From contig JAMYHL010000063.1 in the NCBI GenBank assembly GCA_025531455.1, positions 177,177 to 241,176 of the forward strand: 64,000 nt of DNA, read 5' to 3'. This document shows positions 23,438 through 36,125 of the stretch, piece after piece. Every line of letters begins with the position of its first letter. Position 1 is the stretch's first letter. Made by a program: the position numbers and the translations under genes. This DNA comes from Apiotrichum sp. Y4204 (taxonomy: Eukaryota > Basidiomycota > Tremellomycetes > Trichosporonales > Trichosporonaceae). The notes under the pieces were generated by a model that saw nothing but the letters and a program-made list of their open reading frames with translations, did not search any database and was not told where the DNA came from.

Positions 23438-25582
23438 ATGGCTTCCAGTTTCCTCAACCAGAGCGAGAGCGGGGGCTTCGCAGACCCTCTGGCAAACTCG
23501 TCGGCGGGTTTCGGCGACGTTGACCCGTGGAGCGAGAATCAGACACCCGCCCGTATTGCGTCGCCGAACAGTCCCGGGGCAGGCGCGGCACCGCGAGTTA
23601 ACGGTTCTGGCGAGTATCCCGCCCTTCAGGCGTACACTGGTACGTATTTGTTTGTGCCTTCGTTCTGCCCGATGTGTGACGGTCACTGTTGAATGTGTAC
23701 TGACCATCGCGCTCAGAGGATCCGCCAACCGCATACATCTCCATCATGGAACAGCTCGATCCTTCGCGGACAGATTCCGTGTCGTTGCCGGCCATCCAAC
23801 GGATGCTTGGAACTGCCCATCTGCCTGCCTCAACCGTTGAGAGAGTATGTTTTCCTTGGCGTCTTCCGACTACACTCATAGCGCATCTATTGACACTCGT
23901 GACCAGATCGTACACCTTGCCGCCCGAAACAAGGTGACTCTGCAGCGGAAGGATGTCTTCCGCATCCTTGCCCTTGTCGCTCTTGCGCAGTCGCAACCTG
24001 ATGCGGAGCTCAGTCTACAGACCGCTAACGATGCGCTCCCCCTTCCCAACCCCCGCATGGAAGTCCCTCCTGTGGCCGCGGAACCGGCCATTCCCGCCCG
24101 CCCTGTACCCCAACAGCAACTGTCATCGACCTTTTCCCCGTGGGACACCGCGCCGCGGTATGCTGTGCCCAGCAACGATACCAACGGCAACACCAATTCG
24201 GCCTTTGCTGGTGGCAATCCCGATGCCGAAGCAGAACGTGGATATTGGCGCCGCATAGAAACGGTGGAGATCTCGCTCATTCAGGAGAGGGAAAGCTGGT
24301 TCCTCCGCAAGTATCGCTTGGCATCTGACCGTCGACCGGACGTTCTTACTCGACGCTATTCCGACTTCGTGTGGCTCTATCACACCCTTCTTTCCCGTTA
24401 TGTGAGAATGGTCCGTTGAATCCAGCTAATCCATTTAGCCCTTCCGTCTCCTTCCCGCCCTCCCGCCTAAAAGGCTCAATCCTGATGAAACGTTCCTTGA
24501 ACAGAGAAGGTGTGTTATGATCACATCTGACACTGACCGGGCAGAAAGGGCCTTCAGAGATTTATCAACGCGGTTGTCAACCACCCTGTAATGCGCGATG
24601 ACGGCGCACTTAATGTTTTCATGACTGAACCGAACTTTGAGGCATGGCGAAAGCGCGTCAAAGTGTCAACCGAGGAGGAGTCTGCCAGCAAGCGTCTGAC
24701 TCCAGCCCAGGAGATGGCCATCCCTGCCGATCTTGAGGAGAAGCTGGAGTGAGTAAAAGATGATTTTCGCAGCTGACCATCCAGCGGCCTCCGGAACCGC
24801 CTCCCGTTCCTTATCGCCTCATACCAAAAGATGGTTACCCTGGCAGAGCGGGAACTGCAACGAATTCAGACCTCTGCTGCTGAAGCTACTCGATTTGCGC
24901 TCTCGCTCCACGCCGTTGCTGAAGATATGCCAGCGGCGTGCCACCGTTGCGTTCCCGGTGGCAAATGCTGCGACTTGTGCCAGGGTGTCGGGCGCGGGCT
25001 CGCCGCTGTTGGTAACGGATGGACTACTTTGGCTGGCGAGCGGGAAAGGGTGAGCTTCTTCTTACAAAATGGGCTGACGCCCAGGATACGAGCACATTGG
25101 TTGCTGCCATCGAGGCTCTCAAATCTCAACGCGACCTCTATCTGGCGTTCCGAGACCTCTTCTTCCGCCTGGAGCGGCTCTCAGTGGATTCCGTCGATGC
25201 GTTACGCAAAAAGGTGGAATCGAGACAGTCCAAGATTGAAGGTCTGCGTGCTTCTCAGAAGCCAGGTTTCGAGGCCGAAGTGGACAAGCACGTCTCGGGT
25301 AAGTCCGGCTGATTGCGGTAGTAAAAGCCTGTCGGACACACCGCTGACATGTGTATAGCTATTGAACAAGACAACTCGACTATCGGAGCGCTTCTCGCAC
25401 GCCGAGTTTTCATCCGTGCTTGCATGTGGCACGAGCTGGCGGTCGTGCTGCACTCCCGCCAGGCGGCGCAGGCAACCTTGGGCTGGCGAGCTTGGGTCCA
25501 GGGCAGTGTTGATGCTGTGAATGCCGAGAACCGGGTGTGGAGTGCAATGAACGAAAGTGTGGAAAACATGCCATTGGACTAG
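23438..25582 (+). CDS. MVP1: Sorting nexin Mvp1 (PX-BAR)
   Basis: PI3P-binding sorting nexin for endosomal retrieval and vacuolar sorting. Eight exons: 23438-23639, 23717-23844, 23907-24401, 24439-24509, 24545-24748, 24785-25049, 25085-25298, 25359-25582, giving 600 aa. The N-terminal helical region carries the MVP1-type LPASTVER...IVHLAARNKV block. A PX domain follows with the RRYSDF phosphoinositide-binding motif, the PPKR loop and FINAVVNHP. The second half is a long helical BAR-like domain. Several introns are only 35-37 nt (24510-24544, 24749-24784, 25050-25084), which shows that introns of this size are used here. Residues CHRCVPGGKCCDLCQG make an unusual Cys-rich loop inside the BAR region. 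Confidence 0.92.
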
Positions 25583-26597
25583 AACCGGTTCGCGGTTCGA
25601 TAGCTGTTGCTTGTACACAGGTAAAGCCTTTTTAATGAAGATGTGTTGCATTGTTCCAGATTGACCAAAGTCGCCGCGATAACGGTGGGGAGAGGAGATC
25701 TCGGGGAGTTCCGGGTAGCTAGCTGGGATGGTTCGGAGCGTTTCATCTTTCGACAACTAGGTGCCGTTGAGCGCGTTTGGAACCAGCCATGAATATGACG
25801 GCGATGCATTGTGATATTTGGGTCGGTGCCCTCTGTGGCCTGTCCGCCCGTGGCTTCTGAGCCTGTGGCCTTGTGGGCGCGTCGGTGGTCAAACGTCCAC
25901 GGCGCGCGGTAGAAGGTCACGAGATCACATTTGGTTGCGCGGTTGCATAGCAGCATAGGGCGCAAGTTGACCCCCAGTTTGGCGCATGTGCCTGGATGGC
26001 CGTCGGAGCCGCACTGTGTATGTCTAAAAATCTCTGGCGGCCCTGGGCCCAGCGCCTGTGCTCTGGCGTGCTGGTGCTCTGGTGCTATACACGCTATGCA
26101 GGCTCGGTGTCCGGCCGCCGATCGGCCTGCTCTTGTTTGTTCTGGCGTTCCCCCCTGATGTCAGATGGGCAGGACTGTGGGATCGGGCTGATTCCACCGA
26201 AAAATTATACGCCTTGCTCTGCTCTTCCGCCAGCCTACCCAGACTGCGCCAAGGGGCGATGTTGCAGATGGATGGCCGGGGGTGGAGGGGAAATCAGGCC
26301 GCAGGGGAAGCCGGGGAACCGAACAGATACCTCGTGCACAGTTGCTAGTTCTTGCGGCTGCCTCGCGCCTCGCGCCTAGCGCCTCGCCGTCTTCGTCGGT
26401 CCCTCACTCTGCCGGTCCGCGCCTTGTCACCGCGCGCCGCCCGATGCTCAGATTCCACAGCAGCACTGAAGCCGACAGCGATCGGGCCTGCCAGTGTGCC
26501 AGAGTGCCAGAAACCACCTGCTTGCACCTGTTGTGATGCCGCCTCTTCGTCTTGAATCTTGTTACCGTATTTTTACCCACCATCAACACCCCACTCG
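25583..26597. other. Intergenic region of 1 kb, no gene recognised
   Basis: This lies between the convergent end of MVP1 and the promoter of the LCB3-type gene. No supported coding frame, tRNA or repeat was seen. Confidence 0.6.
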
Positions 26598-28690
26598 ATG
26601 GTGATGACGACGGCACCACCCACCATGCTTGCAAACGGCGCGAACGGTGTGAACGGTCACAACGGCCACCACAATGGACATAACGGCGTCAATGGACACG
26701 GCGTCAATGGACACGGCGTCAACGGACACAACGGTGCTGGTGAAAATGCCAAGCCCCGTCCTACCCTTGCCAATGTGAACACGAACGTCGCCGCACCGAC
26801 GGAGGCCAACATCAACGCGGGCTGCCAGCCTGACGCCGTGTACGCCGCGACCCTCGCGCCGTGGCGGGACAGGATCCGGCGCTCTATCGTGGCTGCGCTC
26901 AGTACCGAGAGCGAGCACATTGCCCGCATCCAGAAGCGCGTGCGCACCCCGGCCCGCGATAGATACTTCTTTTGGAGTGCTGTGCTGGGAAGTGAGTGCT
27001 AAGTCGACGATAAAGCAGTGTGCAGAGTAAGACTGACAATCCAGCACATACGTTCTTCACGGCCTTCCTGCCGTTGCTGTTCTGGATGGGCTATCCCGAC
27101 CGGGCTCGCGGGTGCGTGCCGCTTATCGGTAGTTTCATGTGACCAAGCTGACATGCCAGGCTAACCTATGTGGTGGGATTGGGTATCTACCTTTCCTGTG
27201 TGGCCAAGGACCTTGCGTGCGCGCCGCGTCCGTTTAGCCCGCCCGTCACACGTCTATGTGAGTATCTGACGCTGAGGCTCGCGATCCACATCGTCTGCAT
27301 TGTCTGTTTCCGGGAAAGACGTCCTTCCCGTTACCCCCACGTTATCGTTGCCCATTTTATTGCACTGTGCTAATTTTCAGCGATCAGTACACACCACCGC
27401 GAGTATGGCTTCCCGTCATCGCACTCGACAAACTCGATCAGTATTGCGCTCTTCGCGGGTGGATGGCTCTGGCAGGAGAGGGATATCGTCGGCATCCCCA
27501 CGGTTCTGGCCGGATTCACTGGTAAGGCTCCATGATGACATGGCATGTCGCGGACATTAGAATGACATGAACATGACATGATTTACGTTCCCACACCACT
27601 GTGGAGCTAACGCATGCTCAGTTCTATTCCTGTACTTTGCGACCGTTGCCGGCGGACGCGTCTACACGGGTATGCACTCAATGAGTAAGTGGCTCCGACG
27701 GATAGATTGCTGACCGCCCAGTTGATATCATCGGTGGTACCCTGCTGGGCACCTTCTGTTGGATACTATGGGAGATAGTCGGTCCCACAGTCGAGCGTTG
27801 GGTTGAGACCGGCTCTCTTTGGGGTGAGCATACGATGAACATGCAGGGGACTTGACTGACTTACAGTTGCGGCGTTCACGGTGCCTCTCGCACTCTCGTT
27901 GATCCACTACCACCCCGAGACGCCCGATGACTGCCCGTGTTTTGAGGACGCCATCGCAATCGTGGCAGTAATGCTGGGCATTGTCCTCGGGCACCTCAAC
28001 CGAGTGCGCAACCCCGTCGAAATGATGCCCAGCATGTGGATGTACGGACCGTTCTGGGGTGTTGTCAAGTTTGTCGTCCGCGCCGTCATTGGTAAGTTAT
28101 CAGACCACACTGTCAAACACGTTGCTTACACATCCAGGCATAACATGCATTGTTGTATGGCGACTCATCGCTAAAAAGACTCTCCTTCGCGTCCTCCCCC
28201 CGCTCTTCCGCCTCAGCTCTAAGGTTCTTCCCTTGCCGACGCGCAAGTTCTACACTCCGGCAACGTGAGTATCGCAACGCTCCTTCTAGCTGACTGTTAA
28301 GGAAATACTCCACGGCCGACCTGGCTCTCCACACCTCGCCCTCGTTCGGCCAGCTGCCTGTCATCCCAGTATCTGAGCAGAACGGGAGCCGGTCACGCAC
28401 TCCCTCCCCATCCAACGGCACGGACGACGATGGCCTGCGGATGCGGGCGCCCAAGACAAAGGTCCGCCCGCGCTCCCCATCCATTGACCCCGTACAATCG
28501 AACAGCAACCGCCCGCTGCGTAAGAAGGGTGAACAGCATTACGATGCCGAAGGTGTGTAAGACGAGTGGCCCAAATCCTGACAATTCAGTCCTCACGAAG
28601 TTCATCGTGTATGTGGGCATCGGCATCATTGCGTCGACGCTGGTGTCCCTCTCGTTCCCAAGCGTCGAGCGCCGCCTGGGAATATGGTAG
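26598..28690 (+). CDS. LCB3: Dihydrosphingosine/phytosphingosine 1-phosphate phosphatase (LCB3 type)
   Basis: ER membrane PAP2-superfamily enzyme that dephosphorylates long-chain base phosphates. Ten exons: 26598-26991, 27045-27111, 27160-27257, 27381-27521, 27622-27684, 27722-27823, 27867-28091, 28138-28264, 28302-28552, 28590-28690, giving 522 aa. All three phosphatase motifs are present: KDLACAPRP, PSSHSTNS, and GRVYTGMHSMIDIIGG, split by a 37-nt intron. Several transmembrane segments flank them, and one more sits in the last exon. The N-terminus carries an Asn-Gly-His repeat (NGHGV units, about 26640-26740) of unknown purpose. The last intron (28553-28589, donor GTGTGT) is needed to reach the conserved C-terminal TM segment. 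Confidence 0.93.
26640..26740 (+). repeat. In-frame Asn-Gly-His/Val coding repeat in LCB3 N-terminus
   Basis: Imperfect tandem units of about 15 nt (AATGGACACGGCGTC type) encode repeated NGHGV or NGHN segments near the start of the phosphatase. They are likely length-polymorphic and lie outside the catalytic core. Confidence 0.8.
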
Positions 28691-30428
28691 AGGGGACGTG
28701 GATGTGATAGCATGGACGATAATATCTAGTTGTGTGTGTGTTTGTGTGTGTGTGTTGTCTTGGCCGATGCTGAATGTTCTCCGGACGTCGTGTTTTCAAC
28801 TTCTGGACCCCGCTTGCAGGCTCAAATGAGGGAAGACCGTCAGATTATTCGAAATCCCTTGGGGTCTGCGAGACCTACCTGCATTCGTGGTCACCGGGAC
28901 ATCCCGTCTGTTGACTTTTACTAACGACGGGCTTGTGTCGATTGAGACAATGCGGCCAGACAAATTATGGAAAATGCGGAGGCCTGTTAAAAATAAAGAT
29001 TCACTTTGTTCTCTGACCAAATGAGGGTTGCACAGTTGGCTTGTGATCTTGTGAGGGAACGGGCAAGAGTCACGGTCTCGGGTCAGAATAGTTGTGCCCC
29101 TCGAAAGCTCGAATCACTTCGTTCCACAAGCGTGTCGTGATCGTCGCAATCATCTGGATCGTCCGGACTCTCTGGATCCGCCACTAAACTCTCCCGTGAC
29201 CTCACGCAGCCAGTGTGACTTGATCCATTTCTAAAGTGGCATGGATCCGCGATTTCGGATACCTCGACTTAACGATCTGTGGGAATCGTCGAAGATCGGA
29301 GAGGATCGGATCCACTATCCACTTCTGCACATTCGCGGGATGGGCGGCTCGCTCCCGCCTGTTGCCCCGCGCAGCTCCGCGTAATCCGTCACGGCCGTCA
29401 CGATCCCACGATGCGCTGATCTGGATTGTTAAGCAATTGCGCAATTGTCGGTGGGCGCGATAAGCGCACCGGCCATCTGGTAACCAGGTAACAGTATAAC
29501 AGACGTCGATCGAGGAGATGGCCGTCGTACTTCTGGGCGCAGGCGTACAATGACCGGCGCAACAGAGGCCCGCAGGCCGCAGGATCTCTTTCAGATATCA
29601 ACCTGCATCGGCCTGCAGAATTGTAAGATTCTCGGTGTTCGTGTTACCCTTGCGCAATGTAACGGCGACGACGATTGTCGCGGTCCAGATCTCGCGACTT
29701 TCTCTTGTTCCTTTTTTTCTCAACCTGGATCGTCTGAGTGACAGTGAGGACAGCGACCGGGATGGTAGCACAAAAACTACACAAAGCAGAAACTGACTGA
29801 CCCCTCATGTCTGACTCCCGGATGCTGACGCCCGTCTGTGGTCATTCCGGCCTTTGACAACTTGACAGACCAAGGCCTCGTTCTTTCTGGCTCGAGCCCT
29901 GTGTAGGTGAATTGTCTGTATGATTGGTGTTGTGTGTGTTGTGTAGCCCTCGAGCTGCTTAGCCCTCCCGCTGGCCAGCGTTGAATGCCAGGGCGTCAAT
30001 GGACAGTTCTTCGTTCCGAGGGATCATCACTCGATCCTCGCTGTTGTACACGCCCCCGCTTTTCTTGTCGCCATCTCCCATCTATTTCCATAGCGGGTAG
30101 TCTTAATCTCACAGGCATCTCTCTCTCTCTTGTGCTCACGCACTACTCTGGGCCTTGTGCCCCTCGACGGGCGCAGAGATGATGCCCTACGCGTCCGTTT
30201 CTGTGGTACTGCCGCGGTGTCGCAATCGCCGCGACCGCTCTCATCGACAGGAGTTCTTATTCTTAAGCCCCCCGGTTCCTCACTCACTTCTCGCCACCGC
30301 TCCCAGTTTCTCCTTACCAAGCTCACTTAATCTTCCTCACTCTCGCGCTATCTGTGTCTGCGTTGACTTCTCGAAGCTCACCTTGTCCCCCCATCGCCTT
30401 CCGTCGTAACTTCCAACCCCGCCCCGAT
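28691..30428. other. Intergenic region of 1.7 kb, no gene recognised
   Basis: A TG-rich microsatellite (28731-28756) lies just after the LCB3 stop. The right end (about 30030-30428) is pyrimidine-rich, with a CT run near 30120, and looks like the leader of the next gene. No coding frame is supported. Confidence 0.6.
28731..28756. repeat. TG microsatellite
   Basis: Interrupted (TG)n run of about 26 nt in the LCB3 3' flank. Confidence 0.9.
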
Positions 30429-32351
30429 ATGATACTCCCATCTACCGCGCTCCTGGCCCGCGCCGTCGACACTTTGCCCATGGGCCCGCTGACGGAGGAG
30501 CAGTCTAAGGAGTTCTTCCACGGGAACCTGGTGAGTTCAATGACTGACTCAGACGGGGCCTCAATGCTTATTGCAGCACTTCTCCCTCAACGCGCTGTAC
30601 TCGCAGCTCGTCATCACAATGTTCTTTCTGTACGTCCTCGTGCGTCGCCGCACTTACCCCCAGAGGCCTCGTCACAATGATGGTGGTGCGGTACTCCACT
30701 CACGCGGCGGACGACCCGTGGTGGACTAAGGGGACGGTCGTGATGGCCAGCTCCGGACTCATTGTTATGACCAGTACGCCCTCGTTTTGGTATCTGGGCT
30801 CACCCAGGCTACACTCTCTTCTACATGCACTTCATCGTACGTCCGCCAATAATTCCATCTCACCATGTCATTCTCATCACTCAGATGATCGAGAATTGGG
30901 GCAAATACAAACCGTTCTTGGAGACGGACAAATCGTAAGTTTGCAGGCGACGCAGATTGGGCGTTTCCCCCCTCTCGACGAGTCGCTGACCGCATAGAGG
31001 GTGGTTTCCGTTGCTTGACCGTGAGTGAAGGGCCTTTCTACGAAGCGCTGGGGACTGCTTGTGGCCCATCATCCTCAGCGGCTGGTACTCTGCCTCTCCA
31101 GTACCTATTGTCATTCACACTGATCATCAGTCATCCCGACAGTCACCGCACAGGGATTCTTCAGCTATCGCGCATTCCGCCTCACTGGCCGCAACTGGTT
31201 TATTTTGGTCACTCTAACTGTGGGTCATAGCTCTTCTCGGCCCGCTTACACACACAGCTGCTCATCCTTACCGAGTGGGTACTGAATAACTTTAGGAGCT
31301 CGCATTTAACGCCAGGATGGGATCCATTCTTGCCGTGTCAATCGTCTTCTACAACGCGCCAAACCAACTGTGGGCCAAGTCGGTGGTCATTCGTATGTTC
31401 TGTGACTATACTTGCTAACATGCCAGCTGAGCTTCTGTGGGTAGCCAGAAGGCAGGCATGCTTTCACTGCTGCAACCTGGAAGGGTAATCAGTAGGCAGT
31501 CAAACTAACTCTACTGTAGATGGCTCTCGGCCGCAATGACGGCGGACTTGATCATCACGATTTCCATTCTGTACGGGCTCTGGAATTCACGCACCGGCTG
31601 GGCCCACACGGATCGAGTGAGTTTCTTCAAGTTCTCCCTGCTCACAATACAAGGTCATCGGCCGCCTCATTCGCATGACCCTCGAGGCGCAGGTGCCTCC
31701 ATTGACGCTTGCCACGACTTGGCTGATCATCTTTGGTAAGGCTTTCCTTGCGTTACCTTGACACTCATGATCTAGCTAGCGACCCCACCAGCTTCCTCGC
31801 GAGCACGTTCACCGGAATTCAACCCAACATATACACGATTGGTCTTCTGTACTCGCTCAACTCACGCATCAACTGGAAGAAGGGCCAGTCAATGACGATG
31901 AACACCAATGTGAGTTTAGTTAACGTGTTAAGCCTGGCTGCTGCTGAACTGTCACAGACTGGCACCATGCAACTCAGCGAGCGTCGGACCGCCGCGATCA
32001 TGGTCGATGTCGAGACGGAGACGTACGAGACGGTGAGTGGTTGGTTGAGAATTAGGTTGACTTGCCTCACCCGGAAGTTCCACACTTAACTTTCAGCGCA
32101 TGGATCGCCCTATCCCTGGCGTTAACCGGTTTCGTGGCCTCGGCGACCAGGCTCTCGAGCCCATCGACGACGGTATCGAGGAATGGGACGACGACGAGAA
32201 GACGGACCGCGAGGGCACTGTTACCACAGCTGGTCAGTTTGACAGCCTGGGCAGCTCGACGTACAACAAACAGACTCGGCGCACGCCTACCCCAACCACC
32301 CCACCGCCGAATGAGTCTGGCGTCGTTGTGACGGTTGAACATGCCGCCTGA
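30429..32351 (+). CDS. Seven-TM DUF6534-like membrane protein
   Basis: Fourteen short exons: 30429-30530, 30577-30629, 30664-30773, 30808-30836, 30885-30934, 30998-31020, 31131-31219, 31296-31392, 31427-31436, 31520-31616, 31654-31735, 31776-31909, 31958-32032, 32097-32351, giving 401 aa. About seven hydrophobic segments are followed by a polar tail. The pattern FFSYRAFRLTGRNW after the third or fourth helix, LYGLWNSRTGWAHTD, RLIRMTLEAQ and the ending LLYSLNSR match a large basidiomycete family (DUF6534) with no known function. Exon 9 is only 10 nt, and two donors are GTGGGT (31220, 31437). The C-terminal tail is acidic then Thr/Pro-rich. The exact splicing at 31021-31130 and around the 10-nt exon is inferred from frame and family pattern. 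Confidence 0.78.
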
Positions 32352-32818
32352 ACCGTTCCAACAGGGCCAAGACCGTTGCCAAGAAGTTAGGACTGGGGGT
32401 ACGATTGCTCCACCGGTCTCAGTACAGTCTGTGACGAATGCCGCGCCAATGTCTTCCTGCCAAGAAGTGCCGATAGCGATAAGGTCCGCCCAGCTTGGCA
32501 CGGTTATTTAAGGTTTTCCTCCGTTCTCTCAAACATCCTTCACTATCGTCTCTTGCTCTCGCAATCTTCCTTGCTCCTGATATTTCTCGGCTGGCCCAGT
32601 TGTTGATTGTTAGTGCTTGCTCGCCAGTGTTCAATTTTTAATCCTAGGAGCCGTAATATTATGGGGTTCATGAATGTGACATGTCTACACAACAAGAGCA
32701 GTATGCCTAGTACAATGGGGGAGGGTTGGTCTGCCTCCGATGACTCCAGCCGGAGAATTGTTCCTTCTCTGCGCCTTTTCCTTTTTCTTCTGACCTCTCG
32801 GCACCTCTCTACCCTCCT

Positions 32819-33102
32819 TTATGCGTCGCCAGACTTGCGGCGGATAATGTTGCGGAAGAAGCCCTTCTTCGGCGACCCCGGCGGAGGCGAGGACGAGTAG
32901 GAGTTTGAGACGGAGCTGGAGCTCGAGCCGGGGGAGGTCTGGGCTGAGGATGTCAGTGGCCGTCCCATTACTAAGAAGCACAGAGTCACTCACCAGCCTG
33001 CGAGTCGTCGACAATGCCGCCGTTGAGCGGGTTGATGTCGGGTGCAACGCGCGACACGATGGGCTCGGTGTCGATGGGCACGTAGTGCTGGGTCTTGGCC
33101 AT
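32819..33102 (-). CDS. Small Ser-rich protein with basic C-terminus, function unknown
   Basis: Two exons (32994-33102, 32819-32943) with a 50-nt GTGAGT...CTCAG intron give 77 aa. The sequence has a polar N-terminus (MAKTQHYVPIDTEP), a Ser-rich centre and an ending PPPGSPKKGFFRNIIRRKSGDA-type basic amphipathic tail that could bind membrane or nucleic acid. No signal peptide or TM segment is present. A strong TATA box lies about 145 bp upstream, suggesting regulated or high expression. I do not recognise the family. Support comes from the clean intron, the in-phase frame, the TATA box and the coding-like composition. Confidence 0.7.
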
Positions 33103-36100
33103 GGTGTGTTGTGTGGTTGCTGTGTGATGTGTTGCGTGATAGATGTTGTAGTAGATAAGACGCTGAGCGACAGACAGTGCGTTCACTGATCGATATGAGG
33201 CGGGATAGCTCTTGGGGAAGAACTCGTCGGCGGCGAGCGTTGATTATATATACACAACCAAGACATTCCCATCTATTGTATCTGCGCGAGGGTCATCTCT
33301 GCGAGTCTCGCAGTCACCGGCTGCTCTGCTGCTCACCGTGAGACCGGTGTGGTAATGGTTTAGTGGACGCCAAGCCGCCGAAGGCCTGGAGCGGCAGATG
33401 GCCGCTGACCAACCGGGCCTGGGGATGACTTGGCACTGTGCAGGCATCGCAGCATCGCAGCACCGCAGCGCGCGGCTATGATGAGATCTGCAGGTGCGGC
33501 GGTCGTGAGGTTTAAGCCTGTTGCGTATTGACTTTTTGGGGGATGACGTTATCCCGGTCTGCGGGGCAAGGGGCAGGGGCCGAGACCGAGGCCGAGAGGT
33601 CGGGAGATGGCCAGGAGACAAGCCGGAGGGGGGAGGGGGGCAAAGGTGTCTGGAACAACGCAGTTTGCGCAGACTTTTCGTCTTCTCTTCGCGGCGTCGC
33701 GGCTGGGCAGGGGCAGGGACAGAGGGACACAAGGGACAACAGAGGCTGGGCAGGGCCGCGTCAATCTTCCGAGAAGCTGCACCGGCGCCGGCGGGCGGGG
33801 GGGCTTATCGCGAAAAAGGCTGCGCAACTAGAGCTTAAGCGTTTCTAAGCCTCCTCTGCCGGGGACAGCCGGGGCAGCCGGAGCAGTGGAGCGGGCCGCT
33901 CGGCGGTGCGCAGAAGGGCGGAGAACAGGCGAGAATCCTCCGCGGTCCGCAGTACACGGCGCGCAGCGCGTAGCTTGGAGCTATGCCCCATGCCAAGTCT
34001 CGCGATCTTGGCTGCGGTCGGAGCCCGACGGGCCCGGGACACTATTAGATCGCTAGTTAAGCACTTCACCGCGCTGGGTTGTAAGCCTGACATTGAAATC
34101 TCAGTGGCCTTGGAGCGGCACACGTCGCCGAAGCATACTAATCCGGCGACATGGCCGTTTTCGGACGTCGTGTCCTGTTGCGTCCGCGATCCGCGTGCCT
34201 TGACACGGCCACGAGAGGCACTCCGGTGACTTTGATGGGCTCGTGACTCACACATGATCATACCGAGCTCGTGACTTGTCGCGTCGTGGACAGGCTCTGT
34301 CTCACCGTGGATGGCTGGGATGGCGACGCACCTCTGGTTCTCTCAAGGCACAGGCACGCGGGATGGGTACATAGATCCTGCTCAAAACATGCACACACTC
34401 TGTCACACGGCAATCCTCACCGAACCGTCAGTGGGGTGTTCTCCGTCAAATCTTCCGGCGATGCAATGGCTGGACACGGAGGGATGTACTGGCCCCGTTT
34501 CTATTCCTGCTTCTATTCCTGTCCCCGCGACAAGATGGGTTTCTTGGCTCACGAGGCTCCGACTCGCGAGACACAAATGCTTATCGCGGATGGCGGATGC
34601 AGCACCGCCAGCCCGCAGCCGTGAGACAAACAACGCCCTTCCCGATCACGACGCGTTGGGCCGTAAGGTTTGGTAGGGGCTGAAGGTTTGGTGGGCGGCG
34701 CGTCGTTGTGCTCAATTGATACTGCTCGATCACATTACTATGAGTAACCGGAAAGCTGTCTAAACAGGCATCTGTGCAGCTGCACGAGTTCACGGAGCAT
34801 CATGTCCTTGGGAGTACTGTGTGGGAGTATTGTGGAGTATGGTCAACCTTTGGCATGATCGCGCGAACATAACGGGCACTATCGTCCGCCACAGAAACCA
34901 TAACCACTACGAGATGCGACTTGTCCTCGACTTCGCAAGCACGACCAACCCGGAAGTTTCACGGCTGCCAGCCCTAAACGCCCTATCAACAGGCACAATC
35001 GCCGTCCAGCGATGTGTCCACTTCGAACATGCTTCGAGCATGTATAACATGGCTGGTGTGCCTTGTTTTACTATCGCACCCCATTTTGACCGCCAGTGCG
35101 TCCCAAATCGCGTCACCCTGATGGACTCGATTGCGACAGAGTCAGAGGCGGGTGGCTTTCGATGATCAGATGGCAAGAGATCAGCCATTGAAATAAGATG
35201 GATAATTTGGCTAGCCTGTCCTCGTATCCTGATAACTTGGAGGAGGCGAACTGTAATCTGCATTCTAAAGCGCTCTAACGGTGGTGATGATGTCGAACAA
35301 TCTCAAGGTGGAACACCATGGGCACAGGTGTTTCGCGTCACTGGTCTGGGCGATCAAACTAGCGTCGGGTGCTCGGGTCGGTAGCGTCGGTGGATGGAAG
35401 TCTGGTGGTGAGACAGGGCTATGTTAGTCAGTATGGGCCGGTCTACCCGGACAGCCTGGACTACCAAAAAGTACTGCTCTCCACTGATCTGCAAGAATCA
35501 AGGCCAATTTTTGAAGTTGAACAAAAGCACCATCGGTGGGCTCGCGTGCGCTTGTAGCTTGGACATGTGGCTTAGCAGAGCATGCTCGAGTCCTCTGCCG
35601 ATAGCCATCGCTCACCTCCCCTCCATAGCGTTTGTGCAGTCAATGTCTGCCCATGGATCCGGGAGCCACTCGCGTCGACTGCAGTTTGCCGCAGTTCTCC
35701 CTGCGCCGTCTTCCAGAGGACACAATCTTCGGCTGCACTCTCCGTCTCGCGCGTCGGTGGGGTCTGCGCCCCGCTATAGTTATCGTCTAAGAGTGAACCC
35801 AGGTTCATCCCTCCATTGTCCAGTCGCGCCCATACAAGTGGAGCGGTCACTGCAAGGACACGACCTCGCTTGCGCCGTGATCAGTGTTGGTCAGTGCGAC
35901 ACAGCACGGTCGCCAGAACGGTCGCCACCTTGATCGTCGCGTCAGAGGTACCATCGTAGTCGTCCACGCCCTCGCCACCACACGGGCAAGGTCTTCAGCC
36001 ATAACATTCATGCCTCTGGCCATCCCCTGGCTAGCTCCAGACGACGACCAGCCTACTTGCCGCGCTCGACTAGCACTGGGGTACTATGATGGATACTGCT

Positions 36101-36125
36101 AGTTTCCGGAAAGGATTGAGGTAAA
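33103..36125. other. Gene-poor region of 3 kb
   Basis: This lies between the promoter of the 77-aa protein gene and the 3' end of tropomyosin. Short frames are present on both strands, but none has a motif or a consistent splice chain. No repeat or RNA gene was recognised. Confidence 0.55.
33244..33252 (-). promoter_or_regulatory. TATA box of the 77-aa protein gene
   Basis: On the minus strand the sequence reads TATATATAA, about 142-150 bp before the ATG at 33102. It is one of the few canonical TATA elements noticed in the window. Confidence 0.65.

Noticed and set aside
31081..31130. A 6-nt exon CGGCTG in the DUF6534-like gene
   Set aside because: A single 110-nt intron (31021-31130) keeps the frame and the expected DLIPTVTAQGFF sequence without it.
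33521..33848. Overlapping Arg/Gly-rich frames of about 105 codons on the plus strand
   Set aside because: Purine/GC-rich DNA opens several frames at once on both strands. None has coding character.
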